Origin: Cocos nucifera
Taxonomy: Eukaryota > Streptophyta > Magnoliopsida > Arecales > Arecaceae
Direction: 5' to 3'
Length of the DNA stretch: 64,000 bases
Assembly (NCBI GenBank): GCA_006176705.1
Contig: QRFJ01000021.1
Span: forward strand, 1,942,208 to 2,006,207
A model generated the notes under the pieces. It saw only the letters and a program-made list of their open reading frames with translations. It did not search any database and had not been told where the DNA came from. Every line of letters starts with the position of its first letter. The stretch's first letter is position 1. Shown one piece after another: positions 40,901 to 47,035 of the stretch. Made by a program: the position numbers and the translations under genes.

Positions 40901-43900
40901 CCTCAATGCAACCCATATGGCATCCACAAATTCGGGTACATGAACATTGAAGACGGTAGATGCATTTTCCGCCATTTCCTATAAGAAAAGAAGAGAAGAT
41001 GTTCAATATCGCATTAAGCACATTATATGTCTCTCGAAACGAGATAATATCTGAAGAAAAAGCGTTACTGACTTCCATTTTAATCCTGCAAATAAATATC
41101 AAAAAATATATTTGTGAGTGAAGAAGAAAACTGAAACTTTTATGAGAATCCCTGCAATAAATTTATCAGGGATAAACTTTTTGACGAGAAATAGTACAAC
41201 TGATGGTTTACCCAAGATGGTATCCCCTTTTTCCCAAAATTTGCTACTGCAAAGTCAGTTTCAGATATCAAATTGCAAAATTATATTTTTTAAGGATAAT
41301 AAATAGAATGTTGGCACATAAAAACAATAAACCCCATAAGCCAAAAATTTTATAAAAGGAAATGTATGCACTAAACCCAGGAAGAAAATAGAAGAAAAAA
41401 TTCAGATAAAACACCAATACAACAAAAAACTGTTTAGCAACCTGGCAAAACGACAATTCCAGAAATAAACAATATTAGTGGGAAAAGATTTGGATATACT
41501 TTCAGAATAAGGACAGCTGCAAAACGATGGTACTCTATTCTTTCCCCACGGAGCCAATCCAAAGCAGTTTTTATCTGAAAAGGATGAGAAAATCTAATTA
41601 AGCTCAGCTAAAGTGACATTCACAAATCTGAGGAAAGAAGAAACTAACCTGCCTCTCTACTTCATCAGCAGTCATTGCACCTCCAGCTCTGGCCAGATGA
41701 CCTAGTACCCTGCTTGCAAGAATTAAGATCTCACGATCGCGCTTTCCCTCAAAAGTAGTCCGCAAATAACATGAAAATTTTGAAACTTTGAATGCACTTT
41801 CCCCCAAGGGTATATCAATTAATTCATCTATGGCTCGTAGGGCCCCCAAATTTTCTGAAACATCATTGCTTTCTAGAAGAGCAGATATTCGATCATACAG
41901 CTGATCCATGAAACGAGAAAAAGCTTCTCCAGTAAGATCACGAGCTTCCTCTTCAACATGTTTTTTTAAAGCAGAGGCACTACCATCCTGCACAGAATCA
42001 GTGTTAGAAGTGAAAAATAAAAACTTTAAACTGAAATCAGATGATAGATATCTCCAGTTAATTGAGTGAAGATAGTGAGTTCTACACCATAATAGATATT
42101 AGCTATTTTCTGCCATCATCAGATTAGCATTTTTAATACAGTTTCTAATAAACACTGTAAATGTCAGCACATAAGAATATTCTTTAAAAAGAAAAAGTAT
42201 AACAAAAAATATATTACAAGTATCAGCAAGATCAATAAACAAACTAGAGTTTGAAAGCAGAATTCATTGCTAGTACTCAGGATAATAAAGCTACATGCAA
42301 ATGAAACTACAGTGATGCTTGAACTATAGTCACAATCAAACCTAATTGGTTGTTTCAACCGCACTTAAAATTAGCTTTATGAATTTAGCGTCGTTTGGTC
42401 ATGTCAAATGCTGCATCTACCCCCTATGACAAAAAAAGTGTCCCATTAAAAGACAAAAAATACTAGCGTACATTAAGAATTCAAGTTCAGACCAGTGATG
42501 GTTTTCAGTTTGGTAACTGTAACCCAGATGCTTTGATTAATCTGGTGCTCACTATAGAAGTTTTGGCTAGTTCCAACCAAATAACAAGAAACTGATGCAA
42601 AATTTTCGGATTTGGATAATTTGATAAGATCATGACAATGATTAAAAAAACAAAGCATACATGAAGAAGAATAAGATATTATAATAATGAAAGATGCTTG
42701 AGTATATCACAGAATAATGACATGTAAAAACAGTAGAGCAGTTCCCAAGTAAGAAAACCTTGAATTGGTAAACAAGCATTTGCATGGTCTTATACAGATG
42801 TCACATCCAACTGATATCTCTAAGAGTCTTGCAGTTTTGATTCATCAATTGCTGCCTTATTATCATAGCTCTCATATGAAGGATTCCTTTTCTGAGTTTT
42901 ATGGGTTCTTATATTTCGACTTCTATACAGATCAGGTTCATTTCCCTTCTTGAATACATGAATTGGTTTACTTGCTAGGTTTTCTTGGAGCAATACTGAA
43001 AACCTTCAAAAATATGTCATTAGTAATACAGACACGCCATTCAACTCAAAATGTTAGTCAGAGTTTAGCCAAAATTAATAACTAAATATCTTTTTTGCAC
43101 CTTCATTTTGTTTCATTTGGATGCAATATCTGGATAAAATAATTTATTTTGGATGAAATATCAAATCTTCAGAAACGGATTGCTCTCTTTCCATGTATAC
43201 GACATAGGGTTAACTTCTTTCCAGATCTGTCTTGACAGGACCCAAATTTAGAATTTAAATCTCATGCCACGAACCATTAATAAAACCGACAACTAGCAAA
43301 ACCAGAAACATTCAATGCCAGCTGTCAACTCGCCTGAAAAAGCTAGTGCTTTTCAATGCATGGGAGGTTCCTCTCCTTAAGCCCCAGTATCTTAACTGTA
43401 GAACCTAACTTCAGCAATAAATTATCCAAAAGAAGCTATCCACAGGCACTGCTATCATGCCTTATACACCCAAAGAACGCTAGAATCTTTAACATAAAGA
43501 TAAACAACCTAGCTAACTTAGATGAGGAAATCCTCGGTTTTTTCTTTTATTTTTCTGCTCGCGGGCAGACATGGTGGCCTAGCCTATAACGCAGAAAGAA
43601 AGGATCGATAATCCTAGCTACTCTGAAAACTGCAAATCCCGTTTCAAAAAAAAAAAAAAGAAGAATGTGCCTCCTCCACAAACAAGAAGTTTAGGTCAGA
43701 ATATAGAGCTCGGGCCATCACACTATAAACCCTAACAATCTTCTCAAATGCTAAACCACAGGTATACGAGCAATCAATGATTCGCAAACACCATGACCAC
43801 ATTGGAATTAGTCACGAAATCCAAAATAGAAGCCGCTTCTACAGCAAAAAACGAGTGAAAATGGGTACCAAGGCCTGTTGGATTCAAAGAAATATCAATC

Positions 43901-44421
43901 AGATAGCATAAAGATGAGGGAAAGAGAGGGTAGCTATGCTGACATTAAAAACCCTAGGAATTTTTAAAAAAAAAAAAAAATCATCTTTCTCTTTCCTTTT
44001 TTCCCCTTTCCCTTGAACGTGGAGATGATTGTGTGACCTGTATACTACACAAAGAAAAGATCAAGAAACCCAGCTTCTACAAGAACTGAAAACGAGAAAG
44101 TTAGGGAAGGATGAATTCCAAGCTCCAATCATCGAACCGTAAACCCTAAAGACCGTCCTACGGACCAAACCCCCAGCTACGCGAGCCATCTACACTCCAA
44201 AGAAATCAAAGATTCACAACCACACCGCCGCCCGCATTGGAATTGATCACAAAATGCATTAAGAAATCCAAATCCACGGAAAGAAACGAGACAACATCAA
44301 CAAACTCCTACTGTGCATTTCAAGAACGATCAAGGGAGAAAGAATCTACCTTGGCGATTCGGGAAAGGAGATCGCCGCTCTCCCCGACAGAGATACTGAG
44401 CACCAGCTTCTGCGCCTTCAT
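2578..44421 (-). CDS. TOR: TOR serine/threonine kinase (target of rapamycin), 5' 41 exons, partial
   Basis: Plant TOR is the catalytic subunit of TORC1 (with RAPTOR and LST8) and couples nutrients, energy and auxin to translation and growth. Forty-one exons were placed by matching translated blocks to the plant TOR protein and requiring GT-AG borders and matching phase. They give 5,359 nt, or 1,786 codons after discounting one extra base in exon 8. Diagnostic blocks include RFMDQLYDRIS, YLEHRDRLVRLSITSLLPRI, LAHALGEDFTIFI, LHYKEMEFE, MGEWDQMAEYVSRLDDGDE and AWHTWALFNTAVMSHY. Residues 1 to about 1,270 are HEAT solenoid; FAT begins near residue 1,270. About 680 residues (rest of FAT, FRB, kinase, FATC) should lie left of the window. 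Exon coordinates are in the cluster entries. The reading frame is otherwise open, so this looks like a functional locus. Identity is very secure; individual borders are inferred without transcripts. Confidence 0.95.
4781..4947. repeat. Compound microsatellite (CA)n(CATA)n(TA)n
   Basis: A run of CA dinucleotides, then about nine CATA units, then roughly 33 TA units and a short CA tail lies in TOR intron 35. Open reading frames across it are products of the repeat. It should be highly length-polymorphic. Confidence 0.97.
6163..8095 (+). mobile_element. Degenerate LINE (non-LTR retrotransposon), 3' half
   Basis: Broken plus-strand frames read GIKFMSHIMKLWKRIIEHRL, LHIISIDLEKAYDRV, then LFADD (the RT catalytic box) and later LAILHGTECWMVRKQHV. 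Together they match the reverse transcriptase and downstream region of plant L1-type LINEs, which copy RNA into DNA at the target site. Many stops and frameshifts show it is dead. The 3' end at about 8045-8095 (ending AATTAAGGCTTGGT) resembles the usual plant LINE terminus. The 5' half is absent, as is common for LINEs. A C-rich block of about 570 bp interrupts it (separate entry). It lies antisense in TOR intron 35. Confidence 0.8.
7268..7838. mobile_element. C-rich insertion within the LINE
   Basis: The LINE tail matches on both sides, but this block between is unrelated: it starts with CCGGTTCAGGACATACCAAG-like sequence, then long C-rich tracts (7380-7690). It resembles other GAACCG/C-rich blocks in the window (19648-19855, 36070-36436), so it is probably a nested non-autonomous element. 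No clean terminal repeats were identified. Confidence 0.4.
8200..8352. mobile_element. Inverted pair of SINE tail fragments
   Basis: Positions 8260-8352 read like the body of an Au-type plant SINE (AAATAGCCTCTACACATGTA, then CAACTGACCCTCC and TATAGTGGCA-AGAGCCTCAT). Positions 8200-8259 contain the same tail in reverse (ATGAGGCTCCC, ACTATAAGGTCTAG, CACAGCCTTACC). The result is a small hairpin made of two head-to-head SINE tails. Confidence 0.6.
8357..8422 (+). mobile_element. tRNA-derived SINE head fragment
   Basis: A GGCGCAATGGTAACTTTGCTC box A-like region and a GGTTCGAAA box B lie 30-40 bp apart, as in Au-type SINEs whose 5' end comes from a tRNA gene. The sequence after box B does not follow the SINE body, so this is a head fragment. 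It is not a functional tRNA gene: no acceptor-stem pairing is evident. Confidence 0.65.
9190..9435. repeat. Short local tandem duplications
   Basis: A unit beginning AAAAACTAATGCC is repeated about 51 bp apart (about 9195-9285). It is followed by a 61-bp unit (ATCATGATACTTGCCAACAG...) starting at 9302, 9363 and partly at 9424. They lie just before a SINE copy in TOR intron 35. Confidence 0.85.
9511..9715 (+). mobile_element. Au-type SINE with internally triplicated body
   Basis: The head GGGCCTTATCGCAACGATAA and box B GGGTTCAAA are followed by GAAAACAGCCTCCCTACACA. The AAGGCTGCATACATCT segment, normally present once, occurs three times with small changes (about 9625, 9650 and 9690). Non-coding retrotransposon in a TOR intron, same family as 27811-27970. 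Confidence 0.75.
9765..10955. repeat. GTACCG-type repeat split by the hAT element
   Basis: Flanks of the hAT insertion (9765-9888 and 10891-10955) contain CAGTATGG, GGTACAGTGG, CGGTATGGCATGCC and similar permutations of a GGTATCGGTACGG theme. The same theme occurs at 21312-21403, at both outer ends of the 34.0-35.1 kb foldback and at 40436-40588. It appears to be one dispersed family. Confidence 0.45.
9889..10882. mobile_element. Non-autonomous hAT-type element
   Basis: The left end TAAGGTTATCAAATGGATAG and the reverse complement of the right end TAGGAGTGCAAATGGATCAG form an imperfect terminal inverted repeat. Flanks CCTATTCA (9881-9888) and CCTATTTG (10883-10890) agree at six of eight bases, fitting an 8-bp hAT target duplication. 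Inside, GACCCGACC-type motifs occur in both orientations near the ends. There is no transposase. It split an older GTACCG-type repeat. Confidence 0.65.
11040..14062 (-). CDS. TOR: TOR exons 27-35, HEAT/FAT boundary and FAT start
   Basis: Exons: 27 = 14062..13910, 28 = 13844..13692, 29 = 13611..13540, 30 = 13448..13314, 31 = 13140..13079, 32 = 12842..12745, 33 = 11572..11463, 34 = 11356..11183, 35 = 11105..11040. Exon 27 carries STKEDWAEWMRHFSIELLKE; exon 29 AEFMEHDEKHLPIDTRLLGA marks the FAT start; exons 30-35 carry LHYKEMEFE, LTYAQQHLDVQLKESW, LQRWDDALKAYT, RWEELSALC, the MAEYVSRLDDGDE block and REYVERARKCLATELAAL. FAT helices wrap the kinase in PIKK enzymes. All junctions are GT-AG with matching phase. 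Confidence 0.94.
11850..12420. other. C-rich segment in TOR intron 32
   Basis: Between exons 33 and 32 a block rich in CCACC and CAGCAGCC, with a run of C and A at about 12147-12170, differs in composition from its surroundings. Open frames on both strands are short and have no recognisable domain. It is probably an old insertion. Confidence 0.35.
12939..13012. repeat. (GATA)n(GA)n microsatellite
   Basis: About six GATA units followed by about 20 GA units, in TOR intron 31 between two closely spaced exons. Predicted Ser/Leu-rich peptides across it are repeat artefacts. Confidence 0.95.
14063..15297 (-). other. TOR intron 26
   Basis: AT-rich intron with scattered TA/CATA-rich stretches (about 14330-14430). 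No repeat family, RNA gene or coding remnant recognised. Confidence 0.6.
15298..15684 (-). CDS. TOR: TOR exons 25-26, end of HEAT region
   Basis: Exons: 25 = 15684..15561 and 26 = 15480..15298. Exon 25 holds the very conserved CCLAHALGEDFTIFIPSIHK; exon 26 holds the basic-acidic linker HREFDEIERRLRRREPLILE to TDPYEEETEIHRQ. About residues 1,065-1,167. Confidence 0.93.
15685..17222 (-). other. TOR intron 24
   Basis: AT-rich intron of 1.5 kb between exons 24 and 25. No transposon protein, structural repeat or RNA gene recognised. Confidence 0.6.
17223..17964 (-). CDS. TOR: TOR exons 22-24
   Basis: Exons: 22 = 17964..17802, 23 = 17678..17554, 24 = 17275..17223. They encode LHLVEQLCLALNDEFRTYLP to ILHTLEVFG, TLDEHMHLLLPALIRLFKVD to LTKLIPRVQ, and VTGHVSALVHHLILVLDG. 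The Gly codons at the 22/23 and 24/25 junctions are split across introns and rebuild correctly. Confidence 0.92.
19648..19855. repeat. GAACCG-rich repeat with poly(A)
   Basis: GGTTCG / CGAACC motifs recur in both orientations around a poly(A) run at 19738-19757. The block adjoins the hAT-like coding remnant and may be its divergent flank or a separate MITE. Confidence 0.45.
19866..21035 (+). pseudogene. hAT transposase C-terminal remnant
   Basis: The frame from about 19926 reads NWSTFVLIHSKQRNHLKQKC then LIYVHYNLRLW, the typical C-terminal dimerisation block of plant hAT transposases, followed by an acidic stretch with MTGWL. After stops, a second open segment (about 20490-20883) is rich in Gly, Tyr, Ser and Pro (YGYGYGASK) and contains FAAGIFGWAPSQ; then comes VPPEYINDPAIYEH before the end. 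The N-terminal DNA-binding and catalytic parts are missing and several stops interrupt the frame. hAT enzymes cut and paste DNA with 8-bp target duplications. The remnant lies antisense in TOR intron 21. Confidence 0.7.
21312..21403. repeat. GTACCG-type repeat fragment
   Basis: A 90-bp block of GCCGTACCGTG, GGTACAGTACC and ACCGACCGGTGACCG motifs belongs to the dispersed family noted elsewhere. It follows the hAT remnant, as GTACCG sequence also flanks the hAT-derived tail in the 34-kb foldback. Confidence 0.5.
22250..22552 (-). CDS. TOR: TOR exons 20-21
   Basis: Exons: 20 = 22552..22454 (33 codons, VLPDLFHAVRTCEDGLKEYI to IVRQ) and 21 = 22351..22250 (34 codons, HIRKYLLELLSLISELWSSS to VLGSP). 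Both are phase 0. These are about residues 885-951 of the HEAT solenoid. Confidence 0.92.
22553..24255 (-). other. TOR intron 19
   Basis: A 1.7-kb AT-rich intron between the microexon 19 and exon 20. I see no repeat family, RNA gene or coding remnant in it. Confidence 0.6.
24256..25001 (-). CDS. TOR: TOR exons 16-19
   Basis: Exons: 16 = 25001..24899, 17 = 24819..24637, 18 = 24478..24386, 19 = 24291..24256. Exon 16 reads YVISPYNEYPQLLGLLLKLL, exon 17 VLGIMGALDPHIHKRNQQKL to ASEDYYST, exon 18 the SLMRILRDPSLSSYH block. Exon 19 is a 36-nt microexon encoding SMGLGCVPYLPK. The acceptor of exon 16 lies at the edge of a tandem duplication that produced a second, decoy copy upstream (see repeats). 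Confidence 0.92.
24960..25770. repeat. Tandem duplication (about 410 bp) including a TOR splice acceptor
   Basis: Positions 24960-25371 and 25372-25770 are diverged direct copies: GTACTCATTGTATGGAGAAA / GTACTCCTTGCATGGAGAAA, then GTTATTCAAAG, CCAATATAAATAGATTAC, CTGAAAATACAACATTATGA and AATGCTTTTCACCTTCCTCA in the same order. The first copy includes the 5' end and acceptor of TOR exon 16. The second contains a pseudo-exon start at 25416 with its AG kept and an open frame (ISPCKEYLQLL against ISPYNEYPQLL). A poly(A) run of about 36 nt (25107-25142) interrupts the first copy. Confidence 0.9.
26374..27689 (-). CDS. TOR: TOR exons 12-15, HEAT solenoid
   Basis: Exons: 12 = 27689..27568, 13 = 27454..27355, 14 = 27169..27074, 15 = 26504..26374. 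They encode FDVRELAISVASRLSEKNPA, the KEESARLLGCLIRNC block, ALVARLSEGNGVNAVNG, and GGFAMRQYLRELVPLIVEAL to VVQSTG (about residues 597-745). Exon 15 ends inside a Gly codon at a GTGTGT donor; a few intronic codons after it still read openly but diverge from the family. Confidence 0.92.
27811..27970 (+). mobile_element. Au-type SINE, complete, with target duplication
   Basis: The head TTGGTGCAATGGTAAGATTG (box A) and GGGTTCAAATC (box B) are followed by GAAACAGCCTCTCTGCAGC, ACCCTGCAATGGCAGGAGCC and a T-rich end. AAACTCAA flanks it at 27803-27810 and 27971-27978. This is the best-preserved SINE in the window, about 160 bp, inserted in TOR intron 11. Confidence 0.85.
28736..29062. repeat. Degenerate tandem duplication, about 187 bp
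   Basis: Two diverged direct copies share ACACAAGTA, CTTCAA-TATTTGACA/TTTAACA, CATTAGTGTG/TATTAATGTG and TTCTCATCTCAAAATATTCA in the same order, in TOR intron 11. Confidence 0.8.
30679..30831 (-). CDS. TOR: TOR exon 11
   Basis: Exon 11 is 30831..30679, 51 codons, phase 0 at both ends. It begins IMGKLLIAAVADADVNVRRS and ends IFVALNDE. It is isolated between a 5.8-kb upstream and a 3.0-kb downstream intron, both carrying repeats. Confidence 0.92.
30832..33090 (-). other. TOR intron 10, unique-looking part
   Basis: AT-rich sequence upstream of exon 11 with no recognised repeat, coding remnant or RNA gene. The remainder of this 5.8-kb intron holds the blocks listed separately. Confidence 0.55.
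33095..33935. repeat. GC-richer block with weak inverted ends
   Basis: Left CCAAGGATTGGAGTCC and right GGGATTTAAAACCTTGAT are loosely inverted. The interior has GGGATCCCG, GCTGATGTGTCAGC and GAGCTCGGCTCATGGGCTCC motifs and differs in composition from the intron around it. Probably an old non-autonomous element; family not recognised. Confidence 0.35.
33996..35132. mobile_element. Foldback element with hAT-derived tails in both arms
   Basis: The ends CAAGGTAGGCTAAAT and ATTTAGCCTACCTTG are inverted, and similarity continues inward for about 500 bp per arm: GTACCG-type repeats, TTTGATG/CATCAAA-rich tracts, then ATCTATGAGAAACTTCGCC-type sequence. A spacer of roughly 130 bp lies at 34500-34640. 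In the arms a short reading frame runs inward to outward (PPAYVDDPDIYEKLRHSM), similar to VPPEYINDPAIYEH at the end of the 20-21 kb hAT remnant. A TTGAA-like flanking duplication is possible but ambiguous. It lies in TOR intron 10. Confidence 0.75.
36070..36436. mobile_element. MITE-like element with C-rich core
   Basis: The ends CATGGATCGCTGAAC and GTTCAGAGAACCATG are imperfect inverted repeats, with more CATGCCGAACCAG motifs just inside both ends. The core (36240-36370) is nearly pure pyrimidine. It lies about 160 bp from TOR exon 10. Confidence 0.5.
36599..37918 (-). CDS. TOR: TOR exons 6-10, HEAT solenoid
   Basis: Exons: 6 = 37918..37759, 7 = 37573..37430, 8 = 37343..37173, 9 = 37084..36880, 10 = 36796..36599. 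They encode the block running from NTGEFMMSRYREVADIVLKY to GGTKRRRLVEE (about residues 252-545). All borders are GT-AG. Exon 8 contains one base too many: around 37320-37322 the plus strand reads TGATGGGTC where an open frame needs one G fewer. Read literally, exon 8 goes from IAPRRGR into a TGA; with one base removed it continues into VEALACVGSFAKAMG and reaches the correct phase-2 donor. The other four exons are intact. Confidence 0.92.
37941..37996. repeat. (TATG)n(TA)n microsatellite
   Basis: About seven GTAT units followed by about ten TA units, 25 bp upstream of the exon 6 acceptor on the minus strand. Confidence 0.95.
37997..39124 (-). other. TOR intron 5, remainder
   Basis: AT-rich intron with a T/G-rich patch at 38983-39024. 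No coding remnant or known repeat recognised. Confidence 0.55.
39125..39223 (-). CDS. TOR: TOR exon 5
   Basis: Exon 5 is 39223..39125 (99 nt). It completes a Trp codon, reads YYRMCEAAQVGLGKNASVHS and ends in phase 2 within an Arg codon that exon 6 completes. HEAT region, about residues 220-252. Confidence 0.92.
39224..40435 (-). other. TOR intron 4, first part
   Basis: No recognised repeat or gene. Similar phrases (CATACTGCATC, TGGCTTGGCATT) recur near 39380-39440, suggesting a minor local duplication. Confidence 0.5.
40436..40588. mobile_element. Short MITE of the GTACCG type
   Basis: The ends GGTTTGCTGTACCG and CCGAGATGGCAAACC are inverted repeats around 120 bp of ACCATACCATACCGG-like motifs. 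It is the most compact member of the GTACCG family in the window. Confidence 0.65.
40806..40978 (-). CDS. TOR: TOR exon 4
   Basis: Exon 4 is 40978..40806 (173 nt, ends in phase 2 after TG of a Trp codon). It encodes EMAENASTVFNVHVPEFVDA through RWRVQW, part of the HEAT solenoid. The split Trp codon is completed by the first base of exon 5, as expected for the conserved QWYYRM block. Confidence 0.92.
41500..41987 (-). CDS. TOR: TOR exons 2-3, N-terminal HEAT region
   Basis: Exon 2 is 41987..41649 (113 codons) and exon 3 is 41574..41500 (25 codons); both are phase 0. Exon 2 carries KKHVEEEARDLTGEAFSRFM and ends at DEVERQ; exon 3 begins IKTALDWLRGERIEYHRFAA. These residues (25-162) form the first HEAT-type helices. 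The match to plant TOR is close throughout and both junctions reconstruct the known protein continuity. Confidence 0.93.
41988..44349 (-). other. TOR intron 1 with telo-box motifs
   Basis: The 2.4-kb first intron contains AAACCCTAA at 43727-43735 and 44141-44149, and AAACCCTAG near 43951. Telo-boxes are frequent near the 5' ends of plant genes for the translation apparatus, which TOR controls. Otherwise AT-rich with no recognised transposon. Confidence 0.5.
44350..44421 (-). CDS. TOR: TOR exon 1 (probable start)
   Basis: Exon 1 is 44421..44350: 24 codons from ATG to a GTAGAT donor, phase 0, joining exon 2 directly. The 3' end (LLSRIAK) aligns loosely with the residues before the conserved KHVEEEARDL block of plant TOR. 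An in-frame TAG lies six codons before the ATG, which argues against a simple upstream extension. The N-terminus is shorter than usual for plant TOR. A polypyrimidine tract ending in TTGCAG sits at about 44450-44472 on the minus strand, so the true first exon could instead lie upstream and splice in here. Confidence 0.6.
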
Positions 44422-45651
44422 CGGGTCCGGAAGCTTCTAGTCCGATGCCTGCAAGAGAGAGGAGAGGAGAGGCGGCCCAGAGACCACGGGTTGAGGAGCG
44501 ACGGAGAGAGAAGGTTAGAGGTGGAGGAAGAGACGGCGGATACCATCGCGGCGAGAACAGCGCTTCTCTCTGGTTGGAAGAAGAGCGAGCGGAGCGCCTC
44601 GTCCACGGAGAACGAAAGAGGGGAAAATTGGGGGCTCCGAAGGAGAACGGTGGAGCGCCTTAATGAACCTGCGGGAGGTCCAGGCCTTGGCGAACGATGT
44701 GGAGATGGGATGGTAGCCGTAGGATGAATATCTAACGGTTATTATGTGCGTTGATGTGGATGGACTTTGGGTCAGGCGTTCCGGTGCGTGCTCCCCCAGG
44801 ACGAACATAATCAACTTGGTCTGCCAAGTCCGGGGCACGAGTAATGACGGAGTTCCGCGCTTTGCTTCGGAGGATTCCTTCCACGGCAAGAGAACTTGGC
44901 AGATATTTGGTGGATACGAGCGGATTGGCCGTGTCGGCCGGGGATGGTGGCGAAGCTAAATATTCTTGTTGGCGGGTGAAGCATCCCATTTTATCGTCAA
45001 CAAGGGGGAAGAAATGCAATCAAGAGCCTAGACTGTTTACTAGCTCTTCCATGGTATTGCTTTTATCATGTCCAAAATAAGAAAAATATCAGATGGAAAT
45101 ATTCATGAATCCTATTAAATTACACCAATCTTTTCATGCCGCATTGGCGGAACTGACAACTAAGTTAGTCATTGTTTCAAGCGTCAAGACCGTTGGTGTG
45201 ACGTTAGCATGATAGCTTTGTTGAATAACTAACGTATTTTTGAAAAAATACTATGCATGAATCTCGATGTGGTTTGTATGTCGTTTACATCTAATAGAGG
45301 TTTGATATTTTTGCTTGTCAATAAAGCAAATCCACTTCATTATTAGAGGAAAAATGTAATGAAAGAGTGTGTTATATTGCATTTATTGTATGGCATCATG
45401 CTGCTACAGGAGCAAAGTAGGTAACTTACATTAGATGAAGCACATTTTGTAATCCGATTAGATTGAATCAATCCTCTTTTGCCACATTGGTTGGGAAATG
45501 AATGAGCAAACTAATTCATGTTTTATATCACAAATTTCTTTAATGTAACACGATTTCATGACAAGTATGTCAAACATTTAACAAGTGTCGGAATATCCCT
45601 ACATGTGCATTTTAATGCCATTCGCATGGTGTTTCTCACCTAAAAAAAAAA
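44422..45651 (-). promoter_or_regulatory. TOR 5' flank (5' UTR and probable promoter)
   Basis: The first 250 bp upstream of the ATG are purine-rich on the plus strand (pyrimidine-rich in the mRNA sense), typical of a plant 5' UTR. A TTGCAG after a long pyrimidine tract at about 44450 could be a 5' UTR splice acceptor. No clear TATA box was found. Open frames here have no recognisable domain. Confidence 0.45.
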
Positions 45652-46642
45652 GAATAAGTTATATCTCTAGTCCTTAAACCATATTGGGGTTTTTTAAATG
45701 GTTCGTAAACTATAAAAATCTAAGCTTTAGTCCCCAAACTTTCTGAACCAATTTAATGCAACCCTTCGTCCATTTGCGGTGTCTTTCTTGCACCAAAAAT
45801 TCTATGCGGCAGTCATCGATGCTTATGTGGCTCTGTTTATTTGAACAAGTAGCATTTATTTTCACTTTTTTCATCATATTTTTCTTTGTTCTTCTTCCTA
45901 TGGTCTTTCTTCTTTGAGGAAGATGGGGCCATGGAAGGAAGGGGATATGGAATAGAAGAAGAAGATAATGAAACCGACATCAACTTGGCGGAGGCATTGA
46001 GAGAAGGTGATGGAAGATGAGTGGAGGAGAAAAACCAAACAAAGGAAGATGGTGTCATGGAGAGAAGGGGGTTTTTCTTTCTTTCTTCTTTTTTCATTGG
46101 AATTTTGGGGATGAGAAAAAGAGAGATGGAAGATGAGAGATTTGAAAAAAAATGGATAAAGAGAGTTCAATGAAATGTAATGGTGAAAAATAAAGAAAGA
46201 AAGATTGTGAAAGATGAGGAGAATGGGGCCATGGAAGGAAGGAATTTCTTTCTTTTTCTGATTTTTCTATTGAAATTTTGAGAATGGAAAGAAAAGAGAT
46301 AGGAGGTGAGAGATTTAAGGAAAAAGATGAAGATTTGGAAAGATAAAAAATTGGATAGATGAGAAATTAGGAATTTTGATATTTGGGGAAGAAGAAGATG
46401 ATATAACTCAAAATAATTTAAGCCACGTCGGCGCTAATTGAGCCATGTGAGCAAAACATACTCCACATAAGCATCGGAGGTTGCCACAGCAGATTTTTGA
46501 TAAGAAAAAATCATCGGAATCGCATCTAAGGGCAACATTAAATCGGTTCAGAAAGTTTGGAGACTAAAGCTTAGATTTTTGTAGTTTAGGGATCATTTAA
46601 AAAAATTCGATATAGTTTAAGGACTAGAGACATAATTTACCC
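45652..46642. mobile_element. Long-TIR non-autonomous element (MULE-like)
   Basis: Left TATCTCTAGTCCTTAAACC and right GGACTAGAGACATAA begin inverted repeats that extend about 185 bp (to about 45835 and from about 46456). Flanks are A-rich on both sides, so the target duplication cannot be sized. The interior has repeated GGCCATGGAAGGAAGG units (45928, 46227, variant at 46052) and no transposase. Long terminal repeats of this kind suit Mutator-like elements; the superfamily call is an inference. Confidence 0.65.
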
Positions 46643-47035
46643 AAAAAAACTAATGTATGCTTGTTCACCAATAAAGCTAACTCATTTCATATTTAAAAGA
46701 AAACAAAATGTAGAGCTGATTGAATTACTAATCAATTATATAAATGGCATGCTCTTGGTGGCTAGCAAGATATACTACTACAAAAATGGCCTATAGTAGT
46801 GCATACTATGGCAGCGATTTTCGAAACTACTGTCATAGCTCCTACGACAGTGGTTTTCGTTAATCGCTGCTATGGATCGGATCTATAGCAATGGTTACAA
46901 AAAACCACTGTCATAGGTCGACCTATAGCAGCGGTTCATTATAATCGCTGCCATAAGTCGAACCTATAGCAGCAGTTAATAGGAACTACTGCTATAATCT
47001 GATTTATAGCAGCGATTAATTATAACCGCTGCCAT

